The position numbers were made by a program, and so were the translations under genes. This document shows, piece by piece, positions 36,003 through 45,070 of a stretch of 64,000 nt of DNA. The DNA is taken from NCBI RefSeq assembly GCF_000733855.1, contig NZ_JPOJ01000001.1, positions 2,046,001-2,110,000 of the forward strand. Reading direction: 5' to 3'. This DNA is from Methylomicrobium agile. GTDB taxonomy: Bacteria; Pseudomonadota; Gammaproteobacteria; Methylococcales; Methylomonadaceae. Each line of letters starts with the position of its first letter. Position 1 is the first letter of the stretch. The notes beneath the pieces are model-generated. The model was not told where the DNA came from. It was given only the letters and a program-made list of their open reading frames with translations, and ran no database searches.

Positions 36003-36082
36003 GATGATCGCGGATCGAATCGTAAAGCGGAAGCATAACGTTTAATCGGTATTTGATAAAGTGCGGCCCGGCATGCAGCACC

Positions 36083-36158
36083 GTAGGGTACGCTGCGCGT
36101 ACCGGTACGGCGACAATCGCCGGGTAAAACCTTTGAAGGTACGCGCAGCGTACCCTAC
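36083..36158. repeat. GTAGGGTACGC hairpin repeat
   Basis: GTAGGGTACGCTGCGCGTACC at its left pairs with GGTACGCGCAGCGTACCCTAC at its right (ending 36158). It overlaps the end of the next gene, whose TAG stop at 36155-36157 is the repeat's own TAG. Confidence 0.85.
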
Positions 36159-36925
36159 AATCGCTCGTGCCCAAGCTTCAAAATCACCGGGGAGCCCTGG
36201 TTATGGATGATCATCTTTTTCTTCGGTTCTTCGTGCTGTGCCGGTTTCGCGGGTTTCGACGCTGTTTTGCCCGCGTTGTTTTCGGCTGACGCCGGCTCCT
36301 CGTTCCGTATCTCGACGCGTATTTGCGGCATCCAGCCGGGGCGCTTGACGGCGCTTTTTCCGGTATCCGCGGCCGACTCGTCCAGTTCCAAATCCTCCAG
36401 CAGGTCATAACAGGCCGTGCTGATCTGCTCGACCAGGATTTTGCTGATTTGCTGCCTGTTTTTCTTGCCGATTGCATGCTTTAGCGAGCTTGCGCCGAAT
36501 TCCATCGTTCGGCTGACGGTGTTGGCCGGGGTCCGGTTGTCGCTTAACCCGCATTCGATCGTCAACACATCGGCTTTCTGGAAATCCTGCGCGCGCGGGT
36601 CCGAATTGCCGGCGCTGAAAGAAAATCCGACCGGCGTGTCCTGGTGTTTGATGGGATGGAGAAAGGCCTTCAGCGTATGCGAAAACGCTTTCTCGCCGGG
36701 CTTGAGCACCGGGAAATAGGCATCGGCCAGATTTTTTCCGACTCCCCGGGCCAATTCCTCTGCGGATAAGGAGACGCCGAACTGATCGAGATTCTGTTCG
36801 TCGACCGTGACTTCGATGTTCCGGACCGACGCCTTGTCAATGCCGGCCGCGGCAATGTCGGCAAGCAGCGCCAGAACCAGGAATCCCAGAGTCTTCCATA
36901 AGCGAAAGGATGTGCGTTTTTTCAT
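36155..36925 (-). CDS. Exported hypothetical protein upstream of the kinase
   Basis: The 256-residue product has a signal peptide (hydrophobic residues 12-26, cleavage near DIAAAG). The mature part has a central region with two cysteines (IECGLS, STACYDLL) and a C-terminal Pro/Lys-rich linker (GKTASKPAKPAQHEEPKKK). The family is unknown. It is divergent from the porin, with a 28-bp palindrome between them. Its stop codon comes from a palindromic repeat, so the last residues (ILKLGHERL) may not be original. Confidence 0.6.
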   Translation of the reverse strand: MKKRTSFRLWKTLGFLVLALLADIAAAGIDKASVRNIEVTVDEQNLDQFGVSLSAEELARGVGKNLADAYFPVLKPGEKAFSHTLKAFLHPIKHQDTPVGFSFSAGNSDPRAQDFQKADVLTIECGLSDNRTPANTVSRTMEFGASSLKHAIGKKNRQQISKILVEQISTACYDLLEDLELDESAADTGKSAVKRPGWMPQIRVEIRNEEPASAENNAGKTASKPAKPAQHEEPKKKMIIHNQGSPVILKLGHERL

Positions 36926-36985
36926 CGGAATGTGTACCCGTTACCGTTTCCGGCACTATAGAAAAGCCGCTCGAATTCCGCCATA

Positions 36986-37013
36986 CGTCATTTGACTGAT
37001 CAGTCAGATGACG
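36986..37013. promoter_or_regulatory. 28-bp near-perfect palindrome, candidate operator
   Basis: The sequence centred on TGACTGATCAGTCA is a palindrome over 28 bp with only one mismatched pair. It lies between the divergent exported-protein and porin genes. TGACTGATCAGTCA-like centres are typical of TetR-family operators, but no TetR gene is in the window. Confidence 0.6.
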
Positions 37014-37125
37014 CATTGTGCGAAATATGGTCCCGCCGAATAATTTCCGCCAGCCGAACCAGGCTGCATCGCGAAATTCCTGATGCGCAAGTCACATTCA
37101 AGCTTATCAGTTTTGGGGGATTAAC

Positions 37126-38352
37126 ATGAACGATACCATCGGGCAGACGGCGGGCAAGCGGCTGCTTCCGGCCTTACCGGCACTGGCTTTGGCGATCGCG
37201 GCGGGCGGGCATGCGCCGGCCGCGGAAGCCGGGGCGACTTTCAAGATCGACGACACCAAATGGGTCAGCGTCGGCGCGGGGCTCCGCACCAGTTTCCGCT
37301 CGACCGAAGGCGCCGCGAACGGCGGCAAATGGACCAACGATTTCAACCTGGACAACATCCGTCTGTACCTGAACGGCCAGATCCACCAATACATCAAGCT
37401 CGAATTCAACACCGACTGCCAGACCTGCGGCGACGGCGGCGAGATGCGCATCCTTGATGCGATCGGCAAGTTCGAACTGAATTCGATGTTCAATATCTGG
37501 GCCGGGCGGATGCTGGTGCCGGCCGAGCGCCGGGAAATGAACGGTCCGTTCTACAGCGCGATTTACAACATCTTTGCGACCGGCACGCCGTTCGAGCCGG
37601 CCGACTTCAATCTGGTGATCAAAAGCGACGGCACTTCCGCCGGTTCGTTCGGACGGGACGACGGCGCGACGGTCTGGGGTTCGTTCTTCGACGGACGTTT
37701 GCAGTACGCGCTCGGTTTTTTCCGCGGCCTGCGCGGCGGTGCGAACGTCGACGACAACATCCTCTATTCGCAACGCATCGCCTACAACTTCTGGGACGTC
37801 GAAAAAAATCCCGGCTATTACACCTCCGGCACCTATTACGGCAAGGGCGGCGACATCCTGACCCTGGCGATTTCGAATCAGTACCAGGAGGACGGCGCGG
37901 GCACGCAGCTCGATCCGGGCACTTTCCGGGGCACCGCGGTCGATATGCTGCTCGAAAAAGTGTTGCCCAACGAAGGCGTGGTGACCCTGAACGGCGAGTA
38001 CAAGAATTACGGCATTTCGGACGGCTACAGCCAGGCTTCGCGCGATGCCGGCGGCGGTTTCGCGATGTTCGAAGGCAACGCCTACGACGTTAGCGCGATG
38101 TACCTGTTTCCGGAAAAACTCTGGATCGGCCAGTTCCAGCCCTTCGTGCGCTACGTGAACGTCGATCCGAACGGCAGCGCGACCCGCGAGGTTTACGAGG
38201 GCGGCGTCAATTACGTGATCGACGGCCATAACGCCCGTATTTCGCTGAGCTGGCAGTACGGCGACCTGATGACCAAGGGCCTGGATTACTCATCCACCGC
38301 GAGCGGCGACCGGGTGAATGCGATGACGCTGGGCTTCCAGTGGCAAATTTAA
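37126..38352 (+). CDS. Outer-membrane porin of the urea cluster
   Basis: The 408-residue precursor has a signal peptide (residues 1-33, ending near PAAEAG). The mature part shows alternating beta-strand patterns and aromatic-rich strand ends, finishing TLGFQWQI with an outer-membrane-type C-terminus. It resembles phosphate-selective/OprO-type porins. A CQTC pair around residue 90 is unusual for a porin. It sits 31 bases before urtA, so it probably lets urea or short amides into the periplasm. Confidence 0.8.
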   Translation: MNDTIGQTAGKRLLPALPALALAIAAGGHAPAAEAGATFKIDDTKWVSVGAGLRTSFRSTEGAANGGKWTNDFNLDNIRLYLNGQIHQYIKLEFNTDCQTCGDGGEMRILDAIGKFELNSMFNIWAGRMLVPAERREMNGPFYSAIYNIFATGTPFEPADFNLVIKSDGTSAGSFGRDDGATVWGSFFDGRLQYALGFFRGLRGGANVDDNILYSQRIAYNFWDVEKNPGYYTSGTYYGKGGDILTLAISNQYQEDGAGTQLDPGTFRGTAVDMLLEKVLPNEGVVTLNGEYKNYGISDGYSQASRDAGGGFAMFEGNAYDVSAMYLFPEKLWIGQFQPFVRYVNVDPNGSATREVYEGGVNYVIDGHNARISLSWQYGDLMTKGLDYSSTASGDRVNAMTLGFQWQI

Positions 38353-38383
38353 CGACAAGACCATTCAAGCAAGGAGAATTCAC

Positions 38384-39709
38384 ATGAGTTTATTTTCAAA
38401 ACGATCCCCCCGCCGGCTGCTGTCCGGTGCGTTATCCGCGGCAGTGCTTTTGGCCGGTATGCAGGCCGCTGCGGCCGAAGAGGCCAAGCCCGCCGAAGAC
38501 ACGATCAAGGTCGGCATCCTGCATTCCCTGTCCGGCACGATGGCGATCAGCGAAACGACGCTGAAGGATACGATGCTGATGCTGATCGACGAACAGAACA
38601 AGAAAGGCGGCCTGCTCGGCAAGAAGCTGGAGCCGGTCGTGGTCGATCCGGCGTCGAATTGGCCGCTGTTCGCGGAAAAGGCGCGCGAGCTGCTGACCAA
38701 GGACAAAGTCGCCGCGATCTTCGGTTGTTGGACCTCGGTGTCGCGGAAATCGGTGCTGCCGGTGATCGAGGAACTGAACGGCATCCTGTTCTATCCGGTG
38801 CAGTACGAAGGCGAGGAGTCGTCGAAGAACGTGTTCTATACCGGCGCGGCGCCGAATCAGCAGGCGATTCCGGCGGTCGATTACCTGATGAACGACCTGA
38901 AGGTCAAGCGCTGGGTGCTGGCCGGCACGGATTACGTGTATCCGCGCACGACCAACAAGATTCTCGAAGCCTATCTGAAAGCGAAAGGCGTTTCGAAGAA
39001 GGACATCATGATCAACTACACCCCGTTCGGCCATTCCGACTGGCAGAGCATCGTCGCGGACATCAAGAAATTCGGCTCGGCCGGCAAGAAAACCGCGGTG
39101 GTTTCGACCATCAACGGCGATGCGAACGTGCCGTTCTATAAGGAGCTCGGCAACCAGGGCGTCTCGGCCGAGGACATTCCGGTCGTGGCCTTCTCGGTCG
39201 GCGAGGAAGAGCTGTCCGGCATCGATACCAAACCGCTGGTGGGTCATCTCGCGGCATGGAACTATTTCATGAGCATCGATACGACCAAGAACGCGGCCTT
39301 CATCGATCAATGGAAGACGTTTATCAAGAACGACAAACGCGTGAGCAACGACCCGATGGAAGCGCACTATATCGGCTTCAACATGTGGGTGAAAGCGGTC
39401 GAAAAGGCCGGCACGACCGATCCGGATGCGGTGCAGAAGGCGCTGATCGGCGTCGAGTTTCCGAACCTGACCGGCGGTACCGCGAAGATGCTGCCGAACC
39501 ATCACATCAGCAAGCCGGTGCTGATCGGCGAAATTCAGGATAACGGCCAGTTCCTGACCGTCTGGCAGACCAATAAGGTTGTCGACGGCGACGCTTGGTC
39601 CGACTATCTGCCGGAAAGCAAACCGATCATCGCGGACTGGACCGCACCGATCAGTTGCGGCAATTACAACACCAAGACCAAAAAGTGCTCGGGGCAGAAT
39701 TACAAATAA
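38384..39709 (+). CDS. urtA: Urea ABC transporter substrate-binding protein
   Basis: This periplasmic binding protein of the UrtA/FmdD family has 441 residues. The signal peptide ends GMQAAAAEE. Family motifs are VGILHSLSGTMAISET, WTSVSRKSVLPVIEELNG, FYPVQYEGEESSKNVFYTG and HYIGFNMWVKAVEKAGT. AAGGAG lies before the ATG. UrtA recruits urea for the UrtBCDE transporter. Confidence 0.96.
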   Translation: MSLFSKRSPRRLLSGALSAAVLLAGMQAAAAEEAKPAEDTIKVGILHSLSGTMAISETTLKDTMLMLIDEQNKKGGLLGKKLEPVVVDPASNWPLFAEKARELLTKDKVAAIFGCWTSVSRKSVLPVIEELNGILFYPVQYEGEESSKNVFYTGAAPNQQAIPAVDYLMNDLKVKRWVLAGTDYVYPRTTNKILEAYLKAKGVSKKDIMINYTPFGHSDWQSIVADIKKFGSAGKKTAVVSTINGDANVPFYKELGNQGVSAEDIPVVAFSVGEEELSGIDTKPLVGHLAAWNYFMSIDTTKNAAFIDQWKTFIKNDKRVSNDPMEAHYIGFNMWVKAVEKAGTTDPDAVQKALIGVEFPNLTGGTAKMLPNHHISKPVLIGEIQDNGQFLTVWQTNKVVDGDAWSDYLPESKPIIADWTAPISCGNYNTKTKKCSGQNYK

Positions 39710-39759
39710 ACTCCCCGCTTATCGTTCCCACGCAGAGCGCTTACGAGAAAACTCCCTAC

Positions 39760-39838
39760 GTAGGTTGGGTTAGCGATAGCGTAACCCAACACATCGGGAC
39801 ATCAAACGTTGGGTTACGCTATCGCTAACCCAACCTAC
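39760..39838. repeat. GTAGGTTGGGTTAGCG hairpin repeat
   Basis: An inverted repeat runs from GTAGGTTGGGTTAGCGATAG to CTAACCCAACCTAC with a second arm (GTAACCCAAC/GTTGGGTTAC) inside, between urtA and urtB. It could attenuate or stabilise the transcript and help set a higher level of UrtA. Confidence 0.85.
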
Positions 39839-39937
39839 ACCGTGGTCGCAACCCGATGTGTGAATTAATGACGAGCGCAGAGCGTACCCCAAGGGCATAA
39901 ATGGGAACGATCAAAATTGAATATTTCGGGACACCAG

Positions 39938-41581
39938 ATGATTATCAAAACCTATAGCACGATCATCGGCCTGACGATCGCGCTGATGTTGCCGCCAGGC
40001 GGCGCGCGCGCCGAACAACCGGGCATCCGGGACGCCTTTGCCGAAGCGGTCGCGAAAATCGGCCGGGGTTCGATGGCCGAACGCGAACAAGGCATCGCGG
40101 CGCTGGCCGAATCCGGCCATCCGCGCAGTCCGGATATTTTACAGGCCTTGCTGGACGGCCGCCTTTATCTGGAAAAAGCCTCGGGCCGGCCGGTCATCGC
40201 GGAAAAAAACAACGGCCGCTACCGGATAGAAGAGGCTTCGAACGGCGCCGATCTGGGGCTTGCCGAGGCGGAGGCGATCGGCCGGATCAACGTGACGAGC
40301 CGTTTGCGCGGCGAGCTGCGCAAACTGATCGGCCGGCTCCGGCTCGGGTCCGAAGACGCGTCGGCGCGCCTTGCCGCCATCGGCGCGATGATGAAGGACG
40401 CGGATCAGGATGCGCTGGATCTTTTGCAGAAACACCGCGCGGCCGAAACGGATGAACGCGTCAAGCAGGCAATCGCCTTGATCTTTCTGGTCCGCGATCT
40501 CGACAGCGACGATAAAGCCGCCCGCCTCAAGGCGATTCAGGCGCTCAAGGACTATGACAGCCAGGCCGTCGTGAACAAACTGAACGCGATGCTGGAAGCC
40601 GACGGCGAAGGCGGCTATGCGGAAGCCGATGCGGATATTCGCAGCGAAGCCAAAACGACCCTGCGTTCGATCGAGGCGCGTATCCATTTTTACCGTTCGA
40701 TCGAAACCGTGTTTTTCGGCCTCAGCCTCGGTGCAGTCCTGGTACTTGCGGCGATCGGCCTCGCAATCACTTTCGGCGTGATGGGCGTGATCAACATGGC
40801 GCACGGCGAGTTGATGATGCTCGGCGCCTATACGACTTATGTGATTCAGCAACTGCTGCCGGACAGCCTGGGGTTATCGATATTTCTGGCGATACCGGCG
40901 GCTTTTTTGATTTCCGCGCTCGCAGGGCTGGCCATCGAACGCGGGCTGATCCGTTTCCTGTACGGGCGTCCGCTCGAAACGCTGCTGGCGACCTTCGGCG
41001 TCAGCCTGATCCTGCAGCAGGGCGTGCGTTCGATCTTCTCGCCGTTGAACCGCAGCGTCGCGACGCCCGAGTGGATGAGCGGCTCCTGGCAGATTAACGA
41101 TTTTCTGTCGCTGACCTGGAACCGTTTTTACATCCTGATTTTTTGCCTGCTGGTTTTCGCGGCGCTCTTGCAAATTTTGAAGCGTACCCGGCTCGGCCTT
41201 GAAGTGCGGGCGGTCGCGCAAAACCGCCGGATGGCGAAGGCGATGGGCATTCCGACTGGCCGGGTCGACGCGATGACCTTCGCGCTTGGTTCCGGGATCG
41301 CCGGCGTCGCCGGTGTGGCCTTGAGCCAGATCACCAATGTCGGCCCGAATCTGGGGCAGGCCTATATCGTCGATTCGTTCATGGTCGTGGTGTTCGGCGG
41401 CGTCGGCAATCTGTTCGGCACGCTGGTCGCAGGATTTTCGCTTGGGATCGCGAACAAGTTTCTGGAGCCCTACGCCGGCGCGGTGCTGGCCAAAATTCTG
41501 GTGTTGGTCTTCATCATCCTATTCATTCAAAAACGCCCGCGCGGATTGTTTCCGCAGAAAGGCCGGGCGGCGGAGGCGTAA
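39938..41581 (+). CDS. urtB: Urea ABC transporter permease UrtB
   Basis: This is a LivH-type permease with the long N-terminal periplasmic extension characteristic of UrtB. ATG 39938 gives a signal-like start (MIIKTYSTIIGLTIALML... ARAEQ), then about 240 soluble residues, then the membrane part (FGLSLGAVLVLAAIGLAITFGVMGVINMAHGELMMLGAY) and the coupling-helix region VRAVAQNRRMAKAMGI. It is 547 residues, close to family length. Confidence 0.95.
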   Translation: MIIKTYSTIIGLTIALMLPPGGARAEQPGIRDAFAEAVAKIGRGSMAEREQGIAALAESGHPRSPDILQALLDGRLYLEKASGRPVIAEKNNGRYRIEEASNGADLGLAEAEAIGRINVTSRLRGELRKLIGRLRLGSEDASARLAAIGAMMKDADQDALDLLQKHRAAETDERVKQAIALIFLVRDLDSDDKAARLKAIQALKDYDSQAVVNKLNAMLEADGEGGYAEADADIRSEAKTTLRSIEARIHFYRSIETVFFGLSLGAVLVLAAIGLAITFGVMGVINMAHGELMMLGAYTTYVIQQLLPDSLGLSIFLAIPAAFLISALAGLAIERGLIRFLYGRPLETLLATFGVSLILQQGVRSIFSPLNRSVATPEWMSGSWQINDFLSLTWNRFYILIFCLLVFAALLQILKRTRLGLEVRAVAQNRRMAKAMGIPTGRVDAMTFALGSGIAGVAGVALSQITNVGPNLGQAYIVDSFMVVVFGGVGNLFGTLVAGFSLGIANKFLEPYAGAVLAKILVLVFIILFIQKRPRGLFPQKGRAAEA

Positions 41582-41584
41582 GCG

Positions 41585-42676
41585 ATGAAAGCGATTTTCT
41601 TCGGCAATGATAAGACCGCTCTGGCCGTGCTGGCGGTACTGGGAGCGATTACCGTAGTCGTGCCGCTGTGCAGCCTGGTGTTTCCGGAAGGCTCGGCGCT
41701 GCATTTCTCGGCCTATACGGTGTCCTTGCTCGGTAAATACATGACGTTCGCGCTGCTCGGCCTGTCGCTGGATCTGGTCTGGGGCTACGCGGGCATTCTG
41801 GCGCTGGGGCACGGCGCGTTTTTCGCGCTCGGCGGTTATGCGATGGGCATGTACCTGATGCGCCAGATCGGCGAGCGCGGCGTTTACGGCAATCCGCTGC
41901 TGCCCGACTTCATGGTGTTTTTGAACTGGGATAAACTGCCCTGGTACTGGCACGGCTTCGACCACTTCGGCTTTGCGTTGCTCATGGTGCTGCTGGCGCC
42001 GGGCCTTTTGGCTTTCGTGTTCGGCTGGCTGGCGTTTCGGGCGCGGGTGGCCGGCGTCTATCTGTCGATCATGACGCAGGCGTTGACCTATGCCTTGATG
42101 CTGGCGTTCTTCCGGAATGAAATGGGCTTCGGCGGCAACAACGGGCTGACCGATTTCAAGGACATTCTCGGCTTCAACATCCAGGCCGAAGGCGTCAGGG
42201 CGGCGCTGCTGTTTATCTCGGGCGCTGCCTTGATCGGGGCGCTCCTGGCCTGTCGATGGCTGGTCAATACCAAACTGGGCCGCGTCGTAACCGCGATCCG
42301 CGACCAGGAATCGCGCGTGCGCTTTATCGGCTACCGGGTCGAGATGTACAAACTGTGGATCTTCGTATTCGCGGCGATGCTGGCCGGCGTCGCCGGCGCG
42401 CTGTATGTGCCGCAGGTCGGGATCATCAATCCGAGCGAATTCTCGCCGCTGAACTCGCTGGAGATCGTGGTCTGGGTCGCGCTGGGCGGACGCGGCACGC
42501 TGTACGGCGCGATCGTCGGCGCGGTGCTGGTCAATTACGGCAAAACGGTGTTCACGGGACTCTTGCCCGACGCCTGGCTGTTCGTGCTCGGCGGGGCATT
42601 CATCCTGGTCACGCTGGCCTTGCCCGACGGGATCGCCGGCTTGCTGAACCGCAGGTTGAAGGAGCGTGCGGCATGA
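41585..42676 (+). CDS. urtC: Urea ABC transporter permease UrtC
   Basis: This LivM-type permease of 363 residues follows three bases after urtB and overlaps urtD (ATGA). The LivM signature LGLSLDLVWGYAGILALGHGAFFALGGYAMGMYL and the coupling segment VVTAIRDQESRVRFIGYRVEMYKL are present. The C-terminus lies in the cytosol. Confidence 0.96.
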   Translation: MKAIFFGNDKTALAVLAVLGAITVVVPLCSLVFPEGSALHFSAYTVSLLGKYMTFALLGLSLDLVWGYAGILALGHGAFFALGGYAMGMYLMRQIGERGVYGNPLLPDFMVFLNWDKLPWYWHGFDHFGFALLMVLLAPGLLAFVFGWLAFRARVAGVYLSIMTQALTYALMLAFFRNEMGFGGNNGLTDFKDILGFNIQAEGVRAALLFISGAALIGALLACRWLVNTKLGRVVTAIRDQESRVRFIGYRVEMYKLWIFVFAAMLAGVAGALYVPQVGIINPSEFSPLNSLEIVVWVALGGRGTLYGAIVGAVLVNYGKTVFTGLLPDAWLFVLGGAFILVTLALPDGIAGLLNRRLKERAA

Positions 42677-43497
42677 TCGAATTGACGAAGGAAAAACCGA
42701 ACATTGACGAGTCGGCCTTTGACGGCGCGATGTATCACGAAGGCGTGGTCGATACCCGCCACGGCACGATCCTGTATCTGGAGGATGTGTCGGTCAGCTT
42801 CGACGGCTTTCGTGCGTTGAATCAGTTGTCGCTGTATATCGATGCGGGCGAGCTGCGCTGCCTGATCGGGCCGAACGGCGCCGGCAAGACCACGCTGATG
42901 GATGTGATTACCGGCAAGACCCGGCCCGACACGGGCAGCGTGTTCTTCGGCCAGACGATCGACCTCTTGAAAATGGACGAAGCGGCGATCGCCGAGGCGG
43001 GCATCGGCCGCAAATTTCAAAAACCGAGCGTGTTCGAGGCGTTGACCGTGTTCGAAAACCTCGAACTGGCGCTGAAAGCGAACAAAAGCACCTGGTCGTC
43101 GCTGCTGTTCAGACTGAACGGCGAGCAGCGCGATCTGATCGGGCAGACGCTCGAAACGATCGGGCTGACCGCTTTGGCCGGCAAACGCGCCGGCATCCTG
43201 TCGCACGGCCAGAAACAATGGCTGGAAATCGGAATGCTCTTGATGCAGGAGCCGCTGGTGATGCTGGTCGACGAGCCGGTGGCGGGGATGACGCATCAGG
43301 AAGTCGAGCGTACCGCCGAACTCTTGCTGTCGCTGCAGGGCAAGCGCTCGATCGTGGTGGTCGAGCACGACATGGAATTCATCCGTTCGATCGCGCACAA
43401 GGTGACCGTGCTGCATGAAGGTTCGGTGCTGACCGAAGGCACGATGGACGAGGTACAGAACGATCCGCGCGTAATACAGGTTTATTTGGGGGACTGA
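42673..43497 (+). CDS. urtD: Urea ABC transporter ATPase UrtD
   Basis: This LivG-type ATPase of 274 residues has Walker A IGPNGAGKTTLMD, Q-loop GRKFQKPSVF, a signature written LSHGQKQWLEIGM, Walker B VMLVDEPVAGM and switch His in VVVEHDMEFI. The N-terminal extension of about 30 residues before the ATPase fold is usual for UrtD. It overlaps urtC at the start and urtE by one base (TGATG). Confidence 0.96.
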   Translation: MIELTKEKPNIDESAFDGAMYHEGVVDTRHGTILYLEDVSVSFDGFRALNQLSLYIDAGELRCLIGPNGAGKTTLMDVITGKTRPDTGSVFFGQTIDLLKMDEAAIAEAGIGRKFQKPSVFEALTVFENLELALKANKSTWSSLLFRLNGEQRDLIGQTLETIGLTALAGKRAGILSHGQKQWLEIGMLLMQEPLVMLVDEPVAGMTHQEVERTAELLLSLQGKRSIVVVEHDMEFIRSIAHKVTVLHEGSVLTEGTMDEVQNDPRVIQVYLGD

Positions 43498-44276
43498 TGC
43501 TGAAAGTCGAATCGTTGGATCAACACTACGGCGAAAGCCATACCTTGTGGGAAATGAATCTGGACGTTCCGGCCGGCGCCTGCCTGTGCCTGCTCGGGCG
43601 CAACGGCGTCGGCAAGACGACTTTGTTGAAGACGGTGATGGGGCTGGTCAAGAGCAGCGGCGGCGTCATCCGCTTTGACGGTACCGATATCACACAAATC
43701 AAGGCCGAGAAGCGCGCCGAGCTGGGCATCGGCTACGTGCCGCAGGGGCGCGAGATTTTTCCGCTGCTGACCGTCGAGGAGAATCTGAAAACCGGCCTGC
43801 GCGCCGCGCCGAAGATTTTCGGCAACAAAATTCCCGAGTCGGTGTTCGAAATTTTTCCGGTGCTGAAGGCTATGCTGAAACGGCGCGGCGGCGATTTATC
43901 CGGCGGCCAGCAGCAGCAACTGGCGATCGGCCGGGCGCTGGTGATCAATCCGAGATTGTTGATCCTGGACGAACCGACCGAAGGCATCCAGCCGAATATC
44001 GTCAGCGAAATCGGCGATGTGATCAAGCGGTTGAACCGCGGGCTCGGCAAGGTCCCGGCCGCGCCTGCGGCCGGCGAACCGCGCTTCGAGATTCATGAAG
44101 CCGTTTCCCGGATCAATCGCGAACTCGGCGTTACGGTATTGCTGGTCGAACAAAAACTGCCTTTTGCTCGCAAGATCGCCGATAGTTTCTGTATCATGGA
44201 CCGCGGGCGCGGCGTTGCGGCCGGTGCGATCAATCAATTGAACGACGATCTGGTCAAGCGCTATTTGACCGTATGA
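43497..44276 (+). CDS. urtE: Urea ABC transporter ATPase UrtE
   Basis: This LivF-type ATPase has Walker A LLGRNGVGKTTLLK, signature LSGGQQQQLAIGRAL, Walker B LLILDEPTEGIQPNI and switch LLVEQ. At 259 residues it is about 28 longer than usual because of an insertion between Walker B and the switch region (GLGKVPAAPAAGEPRFEIHE) that looks like a flexible linker. It is the last gene of the coupled urtBCDE unit; hupE follows after 16 bases. Confidence 0.93.
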   Translation: MLKVESLDQHYGESHTLWEMNLDVPAGACLCLLGRNGVGKTTLLKTVMGLVKSSGGVIRFDGTDITQIKAEKRAELGIGYVPQGREIFPLLTVEENLKTGLRAAPKIFGNKIPESVFEIFPVLKAMLKRRGGDLSGGQQQQLAIGRALVINPRLLILDEPTEGIQPNIVSEIGDVIKRLNRGLGKVPAAPAAGEPRFEIHEAVSRINRELGVTVLLVEQKLPFARKIADSFCIMDRGRGVAAGAINQLNDDLVKRYLTV

Positions 44277-44292
44277 CTTTTCGGAGAGTTTT

Positions 44293-45066
44293 ATGAAACA
44301 CCACCATTTGGCAGTTTTGCTTGCAGGGTTATTGTTGTCGCTGTCGCTGCCGGCGGAAGCGCATGTCGGACAGGGGCTTGCACATGATTTTCGGGCCGGT
44401 CTCTGGCATCCGCTGCTGGGCATCGATCATATTCTGGTGATGGTCGGCGTGGGTTTGTGGGCAGGTTTTTTAGGCGGGGCTGCACGCGGATGGCTGCCGG
44501 CCGCCTTTCTTGCTGCGATGGCGGCCGGGGGATCTTTGGCATTTGCCGGCATGGTGCTGCAAGGGCCGGAAATTTGGGTCGCTGCGTCGGTGCTGGCGAT
44601 CGGGGCGATTCTGCTGCGAGTTCCGTCGAAATTATTTTTTCTGGCGAAGAACGTAGGGTGGGTTACGACGCGCATCGGAACAATCTTTATTTGTCGTTTG
44701 TCCTTTCCCCGCGTCGTAACCCACCACGGGGGTTGCAAAAGGTGGGTTCGGCGCGCGGAAAACTCCGTAGGATTTGAAGGGCGTAGACAAAGCGCGCCGA
44801 ACCCACCCTACGTTTCTGCTCGACACGGCTGGGCGAGCGTATTAGCGGCGCTGTTTGCCTTCAGTCACGGTTATGTGCATGCGCTTGAAGCCGGAATGGG
44901 CAGCCAGGCCCTCGGGTATACGGGCGGTTTTCTCGTATCGACCGCGCTGCTGCTGGGTATCGGTTTGATGATCGGGCGAGTTTCCGCGCGGCATGGCCGT
45001 TGGATGAGGACGCTTTTCGGCGTTATTTGCGCCGGCGCCGGCATTACCTTATTGCTTGGAATCTGA
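44293..45066 (+). CDS. ureJ: HupE/UreJ nickel-permease protein with repeat-derived insertion
   Basis: HupE/UreJ proteins are small membrane proteins with a cleaved signal (ends PAEAHVGQG) thought to import or hold nickel for urease or hydrogenase. The GLWHPLLGIDHILVMVGVGL metal motif is intact. Family members are about 190-200 residues; this is 257. Residues about 121-173 are encoded by a palindromic repeat (44653-44811, exactly 53 codons) placed between the helix GAILLRVPSKLFF and the conserved FAFSHGYVHALEA segment. The frame stays open through the insert. Whether the protein still folds is unknown. ureD follows immediately. Confidence 0.85.
   Translation: MKHHHLAVLLAGLLLSLSLPAEAHVGQGLAHDFRAGLWHPLLGIDHILVMVGVGLWAGFLGGAARGWLPAAFLAAMAAGGSLAFAGMVLQGPEIWVAASVLAIGAILLRVPSKLFFLAKNVGWVTTRIGTIFICRLSFPRVVTHHGGCKRWVRRAENSVGFEGRRQSAPNPPYVSARHGWASVLAALFAFSHGYVHALEAGMGSQALGYTGGFLVSTALLLGIGLMIGRVSARHGRWMRTLFGVICAGAGITLLLGI
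44653..44811. repeat. Composite double-hairpin repeat inside the hupE/ureJ gene
   Basis: The outer ends GTAGGGTGGGTT and AACCCACCCTAC are perfectly complementary (extended to ACGT on both sides). Inside are a second pair, GTTACGACGCG and CGCGTCGTAAC, and GGTTCGGCGCGC and GCGCGCCGAAC. The same composite layout recurs between ureF and ureG (49680-49831). It is 159 bp, a multiple of three. Confidence 0.88.
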
Positions 45067-45070
45067 CCGG

